From Candidatus Bathyarchaeota archaeon (GTDB lineage Archaea; Thermoproteota; Bathyarchaeia; RBG-16-48-13; GCA-020345945), in contig CP070773.1 of assembly GCA_020345945.1 (NCBI GenBank), positions 127,202-133,702 of the forward strand: DNA of 6,501 nt. Direction: 5' to 3'. Position 1 is the first letter of the stretch, and each line of letters starts with the position of its first letter. The position numbers and the translations under genes are program-made. The notes below the pieces were generated by a model. It was not told the DNA's origin, did not search any database, and worked only from the letters and a program-made list of their open reading frames with translations. Shown one piece after another: positions 1-5,666 of the stretch.

Positions 1-950
1 GGTTCCTCAACCAGCATTCCTTTGTAAGGTCCTGAAGGGATATTCATCAAGGTACTGTGTTTCAGTCGACAAGCCCAGCATGGATTCGGTTCAGATCCCA
101 AGTGCTCACGTATGTATTCCTCACTGAATTCGTTTACTGCGTTCTCTGGTATGTCCCAGATGTTAGTCAAGTAGTTCTTGATGGGAAGAGTTCCTCTCCC
201 TCCTTGATGGCTGCGGTATACTCCCCCTACTGTTCCAGTAAAATGTTTCACATTCTCGTATAGTGCTCCTGCTATCTTTCGTAGTTCTTCACTGTTTTTT
301 ATGGGAACTTTTCCCTTGCCTCTCGCGACAGCAATCGCTTTCAGTCTCTTCGACCCCATTACTGCCCCTGGGCCGTTGTGGGATGCTGAATGTCCCCAGT
401 CACAGAATACGCCGGCAAATCTGGCAAGATTCTCGCCAGCTGGTCCTATTGAGACAACACTCATCTCTCTTCTCTTCTTCCCAAGCTCCTCCTTGATCTT
501 GGTGGCTGTCTCATAAGTATCTCTTCTGAGAAGGTGGCTGGAATCTCTTAGTTCAGCTTGATCATCATCTATATGGAGATAGACCCACCTATCAGCGGCA
601 CCTTGGATGATTATTCCTGTATATCCTTGAAGCCTGAGGTAGGCTCCAAACAATCCGTTTGCCTGAACGCTTGTACAACCACCGGTAAGAGCTCCCTTCG
701 TAACCAACGAGAATGTTCCCGATCCTCCAATTGCCGTGCCACCAAGAGGACCACTGGCGATAGTCACACGATTTTCGGGGTCCGACCAATCAACCTCAGG
801 AGTAGTTTCATCATATAATATTCTGACTCCCATCCCTGTCCCACCCATATACTTTCTAACCTTATTCTCGTCAAAAATCTCATCACTAAGATTTCTTTGA
901 GTCAAGTCAACCCTCAAGTACTTACCCGAGAAACCACCATAATCAACCAA
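1..950 (-). CDS. Aldehyde:ferredoxin oxidoreductase family protein, N-terminal part (runs off the left edge)
   Basis: The reverse strand is open for 316 codons and continues past position 1. The protein begins VDYGGFSGKYLRVDLT and has the glycine-rich tungstopterin-binding N domain of the AOR family: KYMGGTGMG near 33-41, ASGPLGGTAIGGSGTFS near 65-81, TKGALTGG near 84-91 and GPGAVMGSKRLKAIAV near 193-208. A second domain starts near 210. AOR, FOR and GAPOR enzymes oxidise aldehydes to acids in the cytoplasm and reduce ferredoxin; the substrate here cannot be told. Cys291 and Cys294 (CWACRLKH) match the first two 4Fe-4S ligands of the Pyrococcus enzyme, but the third position is His298. The start is TTG at 950-948: an in-frame TAG lies five codons upstream (965-963) and AGGAGAG (964-958) sits 7 bases before the TTG. 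The last visible residues, GPYKGMLVEE, are typical of the family. The C-terminal half, including the fourth cluster cysteine, is outside the window. Confidence 0.95.
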   Translation of the reverse strand, partial: MVDYGGFSGKYLRVDLTQRNLSDEIFDENKVRKYMGGTGMGVRILYDETTPEVDWSDPENRVTIASGPLGGTAIGGSGTFSLVTKGALTGGCTSVQANGLFGAYLRLQGYTGIIIQGAADRWVYLHIDDDQAELRDSSHLLRRDTYETATKIKEELGKKRREMSVVSIGPAGENLARFAGVFCDWGHSASHNGPGAVMGSKRLKAIAVARGKGKVPIKNSEELRKIAGALYENVKHFTGTVGGVYRSHQGGRGTLPIKNYLTNIWDIPENAVNEFSEEYIREHLGSEPNPCWACRLKHSTLMNIPSGPYKGMLVEE

Positions 951-957
951 ATTTTTT

Positions 958-964
958 CTCTCCT
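958..964 (-). promoter_or_regulatory. Shine-Dalgarno site that fixes the TTG start of the AOR gene
   Basis: Read on the minus strand this is AGGAGAG, 7 bases before the TTG at 950-948. The in-frame TAG at 965-963 overlaps its upstream end, so no earlier start is possible in that frame. The next in-frame start-like codons lie inside conserved sequence. Confidence 0.8.
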
Positions 965-1077
965 ATACGTACAATCTCTTGCCTACCTTCTTCCTGTAAT
1001 ATCTTCTTTTGGGTGTTTTGGTTTTCTACCGAAAAGCTCAAGACTAGGTCAATAAAAGATCAACAAGCTAGAATAAT
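965..1077. promoter_or_regulatory. Divergent promoter region between the AOR gene and the 1098-3664 cluster
   Basis: These bases separate two divergent transcription units, so promoters for both should lie here. For the plus strand the best TATA-like stretch is AATAAAAG at 1051-1058, which would put the transcript start close to the AGGAGG at 1078-1083. For the minus strand, GATATTAC read in reverse (about 995-1003) is a possible TATA box about 35-40 bases before the Shine-Dalgarno site. Neither is a strong match, and I see no clear palindromic operator. The location is inferred mainly from gene orientation. Confidence 0.4.
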
Positions 1078-1097
1078 AGGAGGCGTAGACAGTTCCT

Positions 1098-1388
1098 ATG
1101 AATCAGGAAGAGGATCGAGGAAGAATCGAGATTCGTTGGGATAATGATGATCTTGAGTCGATAGAATCAGCTCGAGAGGAGTTTGTGAAGTATACTAGAC
1201 TCGGTTGGATAGGATTCGCTACCATGTTAGATGGAAGACATATACAAGTGCTCTCCTTTGACCCGTCCCTTGAAAAAATCACACTAATAATGCCGGTAGA
1301 AGGTGGCTCTCCTGAAAACAAGTCTCGAAAAACTTCCAGGAGATACAAGAATAGATATGCTTTCATAGGAACCGGCATAAATGACTGA
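1098..1388 (+). CDS. Small protein of unknown function (96 aa), first gene of the cluster
   Basis: I cannot name this family. The protein has an acidic N terminus (1-20), a likely helix at about 19-34 (LESIESAREEFVKYTR), then a compact, probably beta-rich core at 35-70 with GWIGFATMLDGR, SFDPSLEKITLIMP and a Gly-Gly at 69-70. The tail (71-96) is rich in Lys and Arg and looks flexible. The pattern of helix, aromatic-glycine turn, FDP, then hydrophobic-P-x-x-GG recalls small conserved prokaryotic proteins of unknown role; that is from memory. There is no signal peptide, membrane segment or cysteine. ATG 1098 is the first start after an in-frame TAG at 1086-1088. AGGAGG at 1078-1083 lies 14 bases upstream, longer than usual. 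A minus-strand open frame over the same bases (1103-1411) lacks a recognisable pattern and is taken as a shadow. The next gene follows after 44 bases. Confidence 0.75.
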   Translation: MNQEEDRGRIEIRWDNDDLESIESAREEFVKYTRLGWIGFATMLDGRHIQVLSFDPSLEKITLIMPVEGGSPENKSRKTSRRYKNRYAFIGTGIND

Positions 1389-1432
1389 GATTCTTCAGAC
1401 CCTCTTCCCATAAAGCTTGACCTGAAACGGTA

Positions 1433-2296
1433 ATGTGGGATTCTAGAGTGGCTAATAATACAGAGATTTTTGTCTCAGAGAGACATAAATTCACTTTTCC
1501 TTTATCAGGCTCATTATCTCTACGAGTCTACTCGAATACCCGACCATACATATGGCAGATCGCCAATCTCCAAAAAGGGCTGATCCTAGTTAATAGAGAA
1601 GTAGAAATTGTCGGGGAAGGAACAGGATTCGGAGTTCCAGTCGTTCTGTATTCTGATGAAAGATACTTCTCGGGTTCGTCAAAGGTTTATCTATTCCAAC
1701 AGAAGGATTCTGTAATCATTCGCAAGGAATTCTTCATGGACATGGTTCCAAGGAAAAAATTTAGAGGAATCAATCTTCATAATCAAAAACTACGTATTTT
1801 ATCCAGATATCTGGCAAAACTCTATCAGAGCCATAGGAGATTCCCTCTTTTATTGGTGAAACGTCTTCTTTTGAATCTGGGCTTCAATACAAGTTTCGAA
1901 AGAACTACGCCAATAGGCAAAGTGATTATAGTCTATACAGTTAGAAAAAAACGGATTTATGTTGAATCAGATTTTCGCAATTTGAAAAAAAAGAACTTGA
2001 AGAGAATATTCTTGTTAAATGAGCATGGGTCCAAGTATTTCAGAAGATATTCTGACACAAATAACACACTTTTAGTAGATAGGCAAATAGGTGCTTGGGA
2101 AAAGGTCGAAGCTGAATGGGCAAGCATAACAGACTTACAGGGTCGGATCGGTTTTCGTTTATGGAATCTTGAGAATAGCATATTGCGTAGAGGACGAGAA
2201 TATCTCAAGAATTGTCTAGACTGGATCGGTCTAGACTACGAAGTTGATCCTGAAAGTACATGCTTTGATTATATGATTGACCTCATAGGAGTCTAG
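1433..2296 (+). CDS. Conserved-looking basic protein of unknown function (287 aa)
   Basis: No family is recognised. The protein is soluble (no convincing membrane segment or signal peptide), rich in Arg and Lys, and probably largely beta-structured. Stretches that look like conserved motifs are GEGTGFGVPVVLYSD at 61-75, RYFSGSSKVYLF near 77-88, DMVPRKKFRG at 103-112, IFLLNEHGSKYFRRYSD near 192-208, IGAWEKVEAEWASI at 219-232 and RRGREYLKNCLDWIGLDYEVDP near 252-273. Dense Gly, aromatic and acidic motifs over the full length argue for a real folded protein. Start: ATG 1433 is the first after an in-frame TGA at 1418-1420, but there is no good Shine-Dalgarno site, so translation may depend on the gene upstream. 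The gene is visibly richer in A-runs than its neighbours (for example A8 at 1985-1992), which could mean a different origin. It ends with TAG, 9 bases before the radical SAM gene and in the same frame. Confidence 0.75.
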   Translation: MWDSRVANNTEIFVSERHKFTFPLSGSLSLRVYSNTRPYIWQIANLQKGLILVNREVEIVGEGTGFGVPVVLYSDERYFSGSSKVYLFQQKDSVIIRKEFFMDMVPRKKFRGINLHNQKLRILSRYLAKLYQSHRRFPLLLVKRLLLNLGFNTSFERTTPIGKVIIVYTVRKKRIYVESDFRNLKKKNLKRIFLLNEHGSKYFRRYSDTNNTLLVDRQIGAWEKVEAEWASITDLQGRIGFRLWNLENSILRRGREYLKNCLDWIGLDYEVDPESTCFDYMIDLIGV

Positions 2297-2309
2297 CATG
2301 GCGAGATGA
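2287..2309 (+). promoter_or_regulatory. Shine-Dalgarno plus three-codon leader frame overlapping the radical SAM start
   Basis: AGGAG (2287-2291) is 6 bases from ATG 2298, an ideal distance, but that frame reads ATG GCG AGA TGA and stops at 2307-2309. Its TGA overlaps the ATG at 2306 as ATGA, a common arrangement for coupled translation. The Shine-Dalgarno site is 14 bases from ATG 2306 itself. Ribosomes may load at 2298, stop, and restart at 2306, or the long spacing may simply be tolerated. Confidence 0.4.
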
Positions 2310-3664
2310 CAAACGTAATCCTACTCTATCCCTATTTTCAGCCCCTATCAGAAAGATCAATCTTCAGGTTTCCACCCCTTGGGTTAGGCTATTTGGCTGC
2401 ATATCTGAAAGAACATGGCATATCTGTCGATCTTGTGGACTGCACTTTCCTCAGCCCAGAAGAAGTGCTACAAAAGATCAGACGCTCGAATCCGAGGATA
2501 ATTGGCATCTATTCAATGTTCTCTATGAAGAAGAAAGCGACAGAATTTGCCAATCTTCTCAGAGAGGACTGTGATCTACTCGTTGCTGGTGGGCCTTTGC
2601 CCACACTCAATCCACAGGACTTTCTTCAGCATTTCGATGCTGTGGTTATCGGAGAAGGTGAGAGAACAGTATACGACATAGCCTGCGTAATGGAGGAGAA
2701 TACTCGTCTTTCTGAAGTCAAGGGAATCGCCTATAAAAAAAATGGCCGAATGACATTCACTCCACCAAGAGAACCAATTTGGGATCTTGACAGCATACCG
2801 TTTCCTTCCAGAGAACTGTTTGATAACCAAGCATACAAGAGTTATTACATAAGAAAATTCGGCTACTCTGTCACATCGATGATAACTTCTAGAGGCTGCC
2901 CTTTCAAATGTGACTTCTGCAGTCAACCAGTCTTTGGCAATCAAGTCAGAACGAGATCGGCAGAAAATATTGTGGATGAGATAGAATCAGTTCTTGAACT
3001 TGGTTATCAAAGAGTATGGTTTACAGATGACTGTTTTACATTGGAACGCAATCGGATTTTTTGTATCTGCAACGAGATTATCCGACGTGATTTGAATATC
3101 GACTGGGAATGCCTTTCGAGAGTGGATACAATAGATAGAGAAGTTTTGGAGAGGATGAAGCAAGCCGGGTGCAGGCGTATTTTTTTTGGAATCGAATCTG
3201 GAACCGACTCCGTTCTTTCTTTGATGAACAAGAAGATGACAACTAAAGAAGCTGTGAAGGCTGTAAAGGCAGCTAAAGAGGCTAGCATTGAGACTGGGGC
3301 TTTTTTTATTGTTGGATACCCAGGCGAAACAGACGATACCATCCTCGAAACAGTAAGGTTCGCATCCAGCCTTCCTCTAGATTATCTCTCTTTTACATTG
3401 CCCTATCCTATCCCAGGAACCCCACTTTATGAGAAAGTTAAGAACAGAATAATTACAGATGATTGGAGTGAATCCAAAGACTTCCATATAGTAGATCATA
3501 AATTGATATATCGTTCACATTTTTCTGAAATAAAACTGAAGTTTGCTATTCTGAAAGGCATGGTACAGTTCAAACTAAGGAAGTGCTTGAAAGATCCTGT
3601 CTATAGGTTCATAGGTGAACCCTTCGAACATCTGACCGATTTTCTATTCAGACTTCTCAATTGA
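2306..3664 (+). CDS. B12-binding-type radical SAM protein (452 aa)
   Basis: The N-terminal part (about 1-125) is a Rossmann-like cobalamin-binding-type domain of the BchE-like group: FPPLGLGYLAAYLKEHG near 22-38, VDLVDCTF near 41-48, GGPLPTL at 95-101 and DAVVIGEGER at 111-120. The classic DxHxxG cobalamin ligand motif is absent, as in many members. The radical SAM barrel follows (about 185-400) with SRGCPFKCDFC, where Cys198, Cys202 and Cys205 bind the 4Fe-4S cluster. Other barrel elements are VWFTDDCF near 237-244, RRIFFGIESG at 290-299 and FIVGYPGETDD at 334-344. A basic helical tail (about 405-452) closes the protein. Such enzymes cleave S-adenosylmethionine to make a 5'-deoxyadenosyl radical and often methylate unreactive carbons; the substrate is unknown. 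AGGAG at 2287-2291 lies 14 bases upstream and a three-codon ATG frame (2298-2309) overlaps the start. The tight spacing to the 287-residue gene argues for one transcript. T6-T8 runs lie inside the gene at 3057, 3180 and 3301. Confidence 0.93.
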   Translation: MTNVILLYPYFQPLSERSIFRFPPLGLGYLAAYLKEHGISVDLVDCTFLSPEEVLQKIRRSNPRIIGIYSMFSMKKKATEFANLLREDCDLLVAGGPLPTLNPQDFLQHFDAVVIGEGERTVYDIACVMEENTRLSEVKGIAYKKNGRMTFTPPREPIWDLDSIPFPSRELFDNQAYKSYYIRKFGYSVTSMITSRGCPFKCDFCSQPVFGNQVRTRSAENIVDEIESVLELGYQRVWFTDDCFTLERNRIFCICNEIIRRDLNIDWECLSRVDTIDREVLERMKQAGCRRIFFGIESGTDSVLSLMNKKMTTKEAVKAVKAAKEASIETGAFFIVGYPGETDDTILETVRFASSLPLDYLSFTLPYPIPGTPLYEKVKNRIITDDWSESKDFHIVDHKLIYRSHFSEIKLKFAILKGMVQFKLRKCLKDPVYRFIGEPFEHLTDFLFRLLN

Positions 3665-3711
3665 TCTACTAAATCATAGGTGTCCGACCAGAAGACTATC
3701 TCCCAATAAAC

Positions 3712-3716
3712 TTTTT
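3712..3716 (+). terminator. Possible oligo-T terminator after the radical SAM gene
   Basis: A T5 run (CTTTTTCAG) lies about 48 bases after the stop of the radical SAM gene. Archaeal RNA polymerase can stop at short T-runs without a hairpin, and a new promoter follows at 3799. Five Ts is weak, so this is tentative. Confidence 0.3.
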
Positions 3717-3795
3717 CAGTCTAGAGGAAAGGTAACCATAATCATAGCAGATTTCACTGATTGATTATCGAAAAATAAGCTACCTTTGGCTAATT

Positions 3796-3812
3796 ACCGA
3801 AACATATATTTG
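3796..3812 (+). promoter_or_regulatory. Archaeal BRE/TATA promoter of the zinc-ribbon gene
   Basis: ACCGAAACATATATTTG holds a purine-rich BRE-like part (CCGAAA) directly before a TATA box (CATATATTT, 3803-3811). A transcript start about 25 bases downstream would fall near 3830, leaving a short leader that contains the Shine-Dalgarno site GGAGGAG at 3836-3842. The core GAAACATATATTT is nearly repeated before the rubrerythrin gene. Confidence 0.7.
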
Positions 3813-3848
3813 AAGTGATACAGGGACTCAATCTCGGAGGAGATCTAA

Positions 3849-3953
3849 ATGCCAAAATGTGGTATCTGTGGAGCTATGCTGGACAAGGCACCAGAGATTA
3901 CTGAGGAAGGAACCTGTTCTGTTTGTGGAGCCAAACTGACAGTCGAGAAATAG
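3849..3953 (+). CDS. Double-CxxC zinc-ribbon miniprotein (34 aa)
   Basis: This short gene encodes MPKCGICGAML, an acidic linker, CSVCGAKL and a TVEK end. Cys4-Cys7 and Cys23-Cys26 form the two knuckles of a zinc ribbon (or rubredoxin-like metal site), each followed by Gly-Ala. Translation signals are excellent: GGAGGAG at 3836-3842, 6 bases from ATG, behind a clear BRE/TATA promoter, so it is probably well expressed on its own transcript. It could be a metal-binding, redox or protein-interaction adaptor; the sequence does not say which. One extra base before the TAG at 3951-3953 would join it to a 49-codon open frame carrying a third CxxC, so the 34-residue product may be a truncated form, the product of a frameshift event or an assembly error. 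It faces the rubrerythrin gene, which has a near-identical promoter core. Confidence 0.75.
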   Translation: MPKCGICGAMLDKAPEITEEGTCSVCGAKLTVEK

Positions 3954-4099
3954 TATGCAAGAGTTGCTCAAATCCCCTCTTTTTTTATATACTCCCGCAG
4001 TCACATCTACTGGATGAAGAACGCCTAATAGAGCTAAAGGTATTTTGCACTGAAATCTCTGAACAGTCTGAAGGGACCTTCCAGAATTATTTAACATAA
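3950..4099 (+). pseudogene. Protein-like open frame continuing the zinc-ribbon gene in the -1 frame (49 codons)
   Basis: This frame is open from 3905 to the TAA at 4097-4099 but has no ATG or GTG; only a TTG at 3923, inside the zinc-ribbon gene, could start it. From ATA at 3950 it reads IVCKSCSNPLFFYIL, then PQSHLLDEERLIELKVFC and a polar end. The CxxC, the hydrophobic block and the LDEERLIELKVF helix look like real protein, not random translation. One added A in the AAA at 3948-3950 would fuse it to the 34-residue zinc ribbon, giving about 83 residues with three CxxC motifs. Possible explanations are a sequencing or assembly indel, an inactivating mutation, a -1 ribosomal frameshift, or chance. 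I rate a real broken or frameshifted C-terminal part as more likely than not. Confidence 0.45.
3980..3986 (+). terminator. T7 run, possible terminator of the zinc-ribbon transcript
   Basis: Seven Ts in CCCCTCTTTTTTTATAT lie 26 bases after the zinc-ribbon stop, a typical place and form for an archaeal oligo-T terminator. The same Ts would encode Leu-Phe-Phe-Tyr if the downstream frame is coding, and similar runs occur inside the radical SAM gene, so the call is uncertain. Confidence 0.4.
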
Positions 4100-4111
4100 G
4101 ATGGAGAAAAG

Positions 4112-4657
4112 CTAGAATGCTCTAAATCTTTCCCTTTTTGCCCGGCAGATAGGGCATCGTTCAGGCGCATCGCCTTCCAGAGTATATCCGCAGACCTCAC
4201 AGATCTGGACCATTCCCAAGTCTATATCTTTTCCAGTATCTACTGCATGTTTAGCCTTCTCGTATAGACCAGCATGAATCTTCTCGGCCTTGAGGGCCCA
4301 GGTGAAGCTTATCTCTGCTCCCTTCTCTTGTTGAGCCTTCGCAACTGCTTGGTATGCGGGATACATCTCGGTAATCTCGAAGGTCTCACCATCGATACCT
4401 GCTTGCAGGTTCTCTACAGTACTTCTTGCCCCGAAGATAGACTTAGAAACAGTCACACAATCTCTCTTACTGATTATGTATCTATAATGATTGGAAGCAT
4501 GGACTCTCTCAGCGAAAGCTATCGCTCTAAATAATCGCTCTACATTAGGATATCCTTCTTCTCCTGCTTTGTCGGCATAGATGGTGTATCTCATGTTGGC
4601 TTGGCTCTCACCTGCAAAGGCGCTCTGAAGGTTGGTTTCAGTCATCTCCCTTACCAT
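4112..4657 (-). CDS. rbr: Rubrerythrin (181 aa)
   Basis: Rubrerythrin is a cytoplasmic non-haem iron protein that reduces hydrogen peroxide to water with electrons from rubredoxin or NAD(P)H-linked donors, protecting anaerobes. The ferritin-like four-helix domain (about 5-140) carries the diiron ligands: Glu17 in AGESQAN, Glu50-x-x-His53 in AERVHA, Glu94 and Glu97 in EITEMYP, and Glu125-x-x-His128 in KAEKIHA. The C-terminal rubredoxin-like domain (about 150-181) has CEVCGYTLEG and CPICRAKRERF, with Cys153, Cys156, Cys168 and Cys171 binding one iron. The length is slightly under the usual 190 or so, and both domains look complete. ATG 4657 is chosen because GAGG lies about 8 bases upstream; a second ATG four codons in has its GGGAG directly abutting, which is too close. 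It has its own promoter (about 4719-4733) although the CDF gene on the same strand ends only 85 bases upstream. Confidence 0.96.
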   Translation of the reverse strand: MVREMTETNLQSAFAGESQANMRYTIYADKAGEEGYPNVERLFRAIAFAERVHASNHYRYIISKRDCVTVSKSIFGARSTVENLQAGIDGETFEITEMYPAYQAVAKAQQEKGAEISFTWALKAEKIHAGLYEKAKHAVDTGKDIDLGMVQICEVCGYTLEGDAPERCPICRAKRERFRAF

Positions 4658-4718
4658 TTCTCTTCCCTCTATTCTTTCTCATCCGCTCTTCTTCAAAGAA
4701 TATTCGGGGATGTATCAG

Positions 4719-4733
4719 AAAAATATGTTTCCA
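4719..4733 (-). promoter_or_regulatory. Archaeal BRE/TATA promoter of the rubrerythrin gene
   Basis: Read on the minus strand the site is TGGAAACATATTTTT, a BRE-like GGAAAC joined to the TATA box CATATTTTT, about 65 bases before the rubrerythrin ATG. A start about 25 bases on gives a leader of some 40 bases. The core matches the zinc-ribbon promoter at 12 of 13 positions. The T5 at its end, about 20 bases past the CDF stop, could also end the CDF transcript. Confidence 0.65.
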
Positions 4734-4742
4734 AAATGAGCT

Positions 4743-5666
4743 TCAAGTAGGATTCTCATGCTCGTCGTGTGCCTTGGGATAGTCTTCGCCTTCGAACTGT
4801 ATAGTGGTGTGTTCGATTCCGAACTCCCTGTCAAGCATTGTAATCAAGGTCTCCATTAGCTTCTTTCTGTCAATCCCTTCTTTCACGACGATATGTGCAC
4901 TCATAAGGCACTCAGGCGGAGTTATGCACCAGACGTGTAGATCATGGAGTCTCTCTACTCCATCTTGTTCAGTTATTCTGCGAGATACAGCGTTGATGTC
5001 AACTTGAGGGGGAACACCTTCGAGAAGGATATTAACGGATTCTTTTATGAGTCTTCCAGAACTGAAGAAGATCAATATTCCAATCATCATACTAATTAAC
5101 GGATCTGCTTGGTACCATCCAGTGAAGAACATGATCAGTCCTGCAGAGATCGCCCCTAGAGATCCTAAGACATCTGCAAGTACGTGGAGGAAAGCCCCTC
5201 GTATATTCAGACTTTCGTTTCTCGATCTTGAGAGAGTAATCGCAGACAGACCGTTAGCTAGAAGACCTAAGACAGAGATGATCAGCATGTTTAAGCTTTG
5301 TACTTCGACTGGTTCTTGAAATCGTTGATAGGCCTCTTGGAATATGAAAATGACAACTATCCATAGGAGGATACCGTTGATGAAAGCTGCCAGAACCTCT
5401 GCACGACGGTACCCATATGTTCTTCTTATCGTTATGGGTCTTTGGGCCAGCCATGCGGCTATCAGGGAGAATACAAGGGCGAGAGAATCGTTCAGCATAT
5501 GTAAAGCGTCGGTTATTAGGGCTAGGCTGTTCGTCAAGAAACCACCGACGAGCTCAATAATTAGGAAGCAGAAGGTAATGGCCAAGGCTATTGCCAGATT
5601 CTTCATTCCAGTCTGAGCATGTCCGTGGTCATGCATTGAAGTTCTATCCTCTATGAAATACTTCAT
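4743..5666 (-). CDS. Cation diffusion facilitator (CDF) zinc-type efflux transporter (307 aa)
   Basis: CDF proteins are membrane antiporters that export Zn2+ (some Co, Ni, Cd, Fe or Mn) in exchange for protons. Six membrane segments are visible near 25-45, 47-75, 92-112, 124-146, 158-181 and 188-206. The transport site has His56-x3-Asp60 in TM2 (DALHMLND) and His161-x3-Asp165 in TM5 (HVLADVLGS), the HD-HD arrangement usual for zinc. The cytoplasmic domain (about 210-295) has the family patterns HDLHVWCITPPECLMSAHIVV and EHTTIQFEG, including His243, His258 and His286, which often take part in metal sensing or dimer contact. Both ends carry extra His and acidic residues (MHDHGHAQTG near 11-20; KAHDEHENPT at the end). 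ATG 5666 has no Shine-Dalgarno site, but TTTTTATC begins 27 bases before it, which fits a leaderless transcript; Met11 is an alternative start. It diverges from a ZIP transporter 43 bases away. Confidence 0.94.
   Translation of the reverse strand: MKYFIEDRTSMHDHGHAQTGMKNLAIALAITFCFLIIELVGGFLTNSLALITDALHMLNDSLALVFSLIAAWLAQRPITIRRTYGYRRAEVLAAFINGILLWIVVIFIFQEAYQRFQEPVEVQSLNMLIISVLGLLANGLSAITLSRSRNESLNIRGAFLHVLADVLGSLGAISAGLIMFFTGWYQADPLISMMIGILIFFSSGRLIKESVNILLEGVPPQVDINAVSRRITEQDGVERLHDLHVWCITPPECLMSAHIVVKEGIDRKKLMETLITMLDREFGIEHTTIQFEGEDYPKAHDEHENPT

Noticed and set aside
592..789. 65-codon minus-strand frame in the AOR region
   Set aside because: It overlaps the AOR gene in another frame; the AOR frame is open over 316 codons with clear family motifs.
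57..818. Several plus-strand open frames opposite the AOR gene
   Set aside because: They are antisense to a strongly recognised gene and lack good ribosome sites or protein-like patterns.
1103..1411. 102-codon minus-strand frame opposite the 96-residue gene
   Set aside because: It is slightly longer, but its translation is Ser/Arg-rich without motif-like pattern, and the plus-strand frame fits the operon and has AGGAGG upstream.
2306..2680. Canonical DxHxxG cobalamin ligand in the radical SAM protein
   Set aside because: The motif is not present, so base-off His ligation is not claimed, although the domain fold is of the B12-binding type.
3728..3787. Inverted repeat AAAGGTA / TACCTTT
   Set aside because: The arms are 7 bases with a loop of about 45 bases; this can arise by chance and does not form a convincing hairpin or operator.
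3828..4097. 89-codon minus-strand frame spanning the zinc-ribbon gene and the downstream frame
   Set aside because: It is antisense to the double-CxxC gene, which has a clear promoter and Shine-Dalgarno site.
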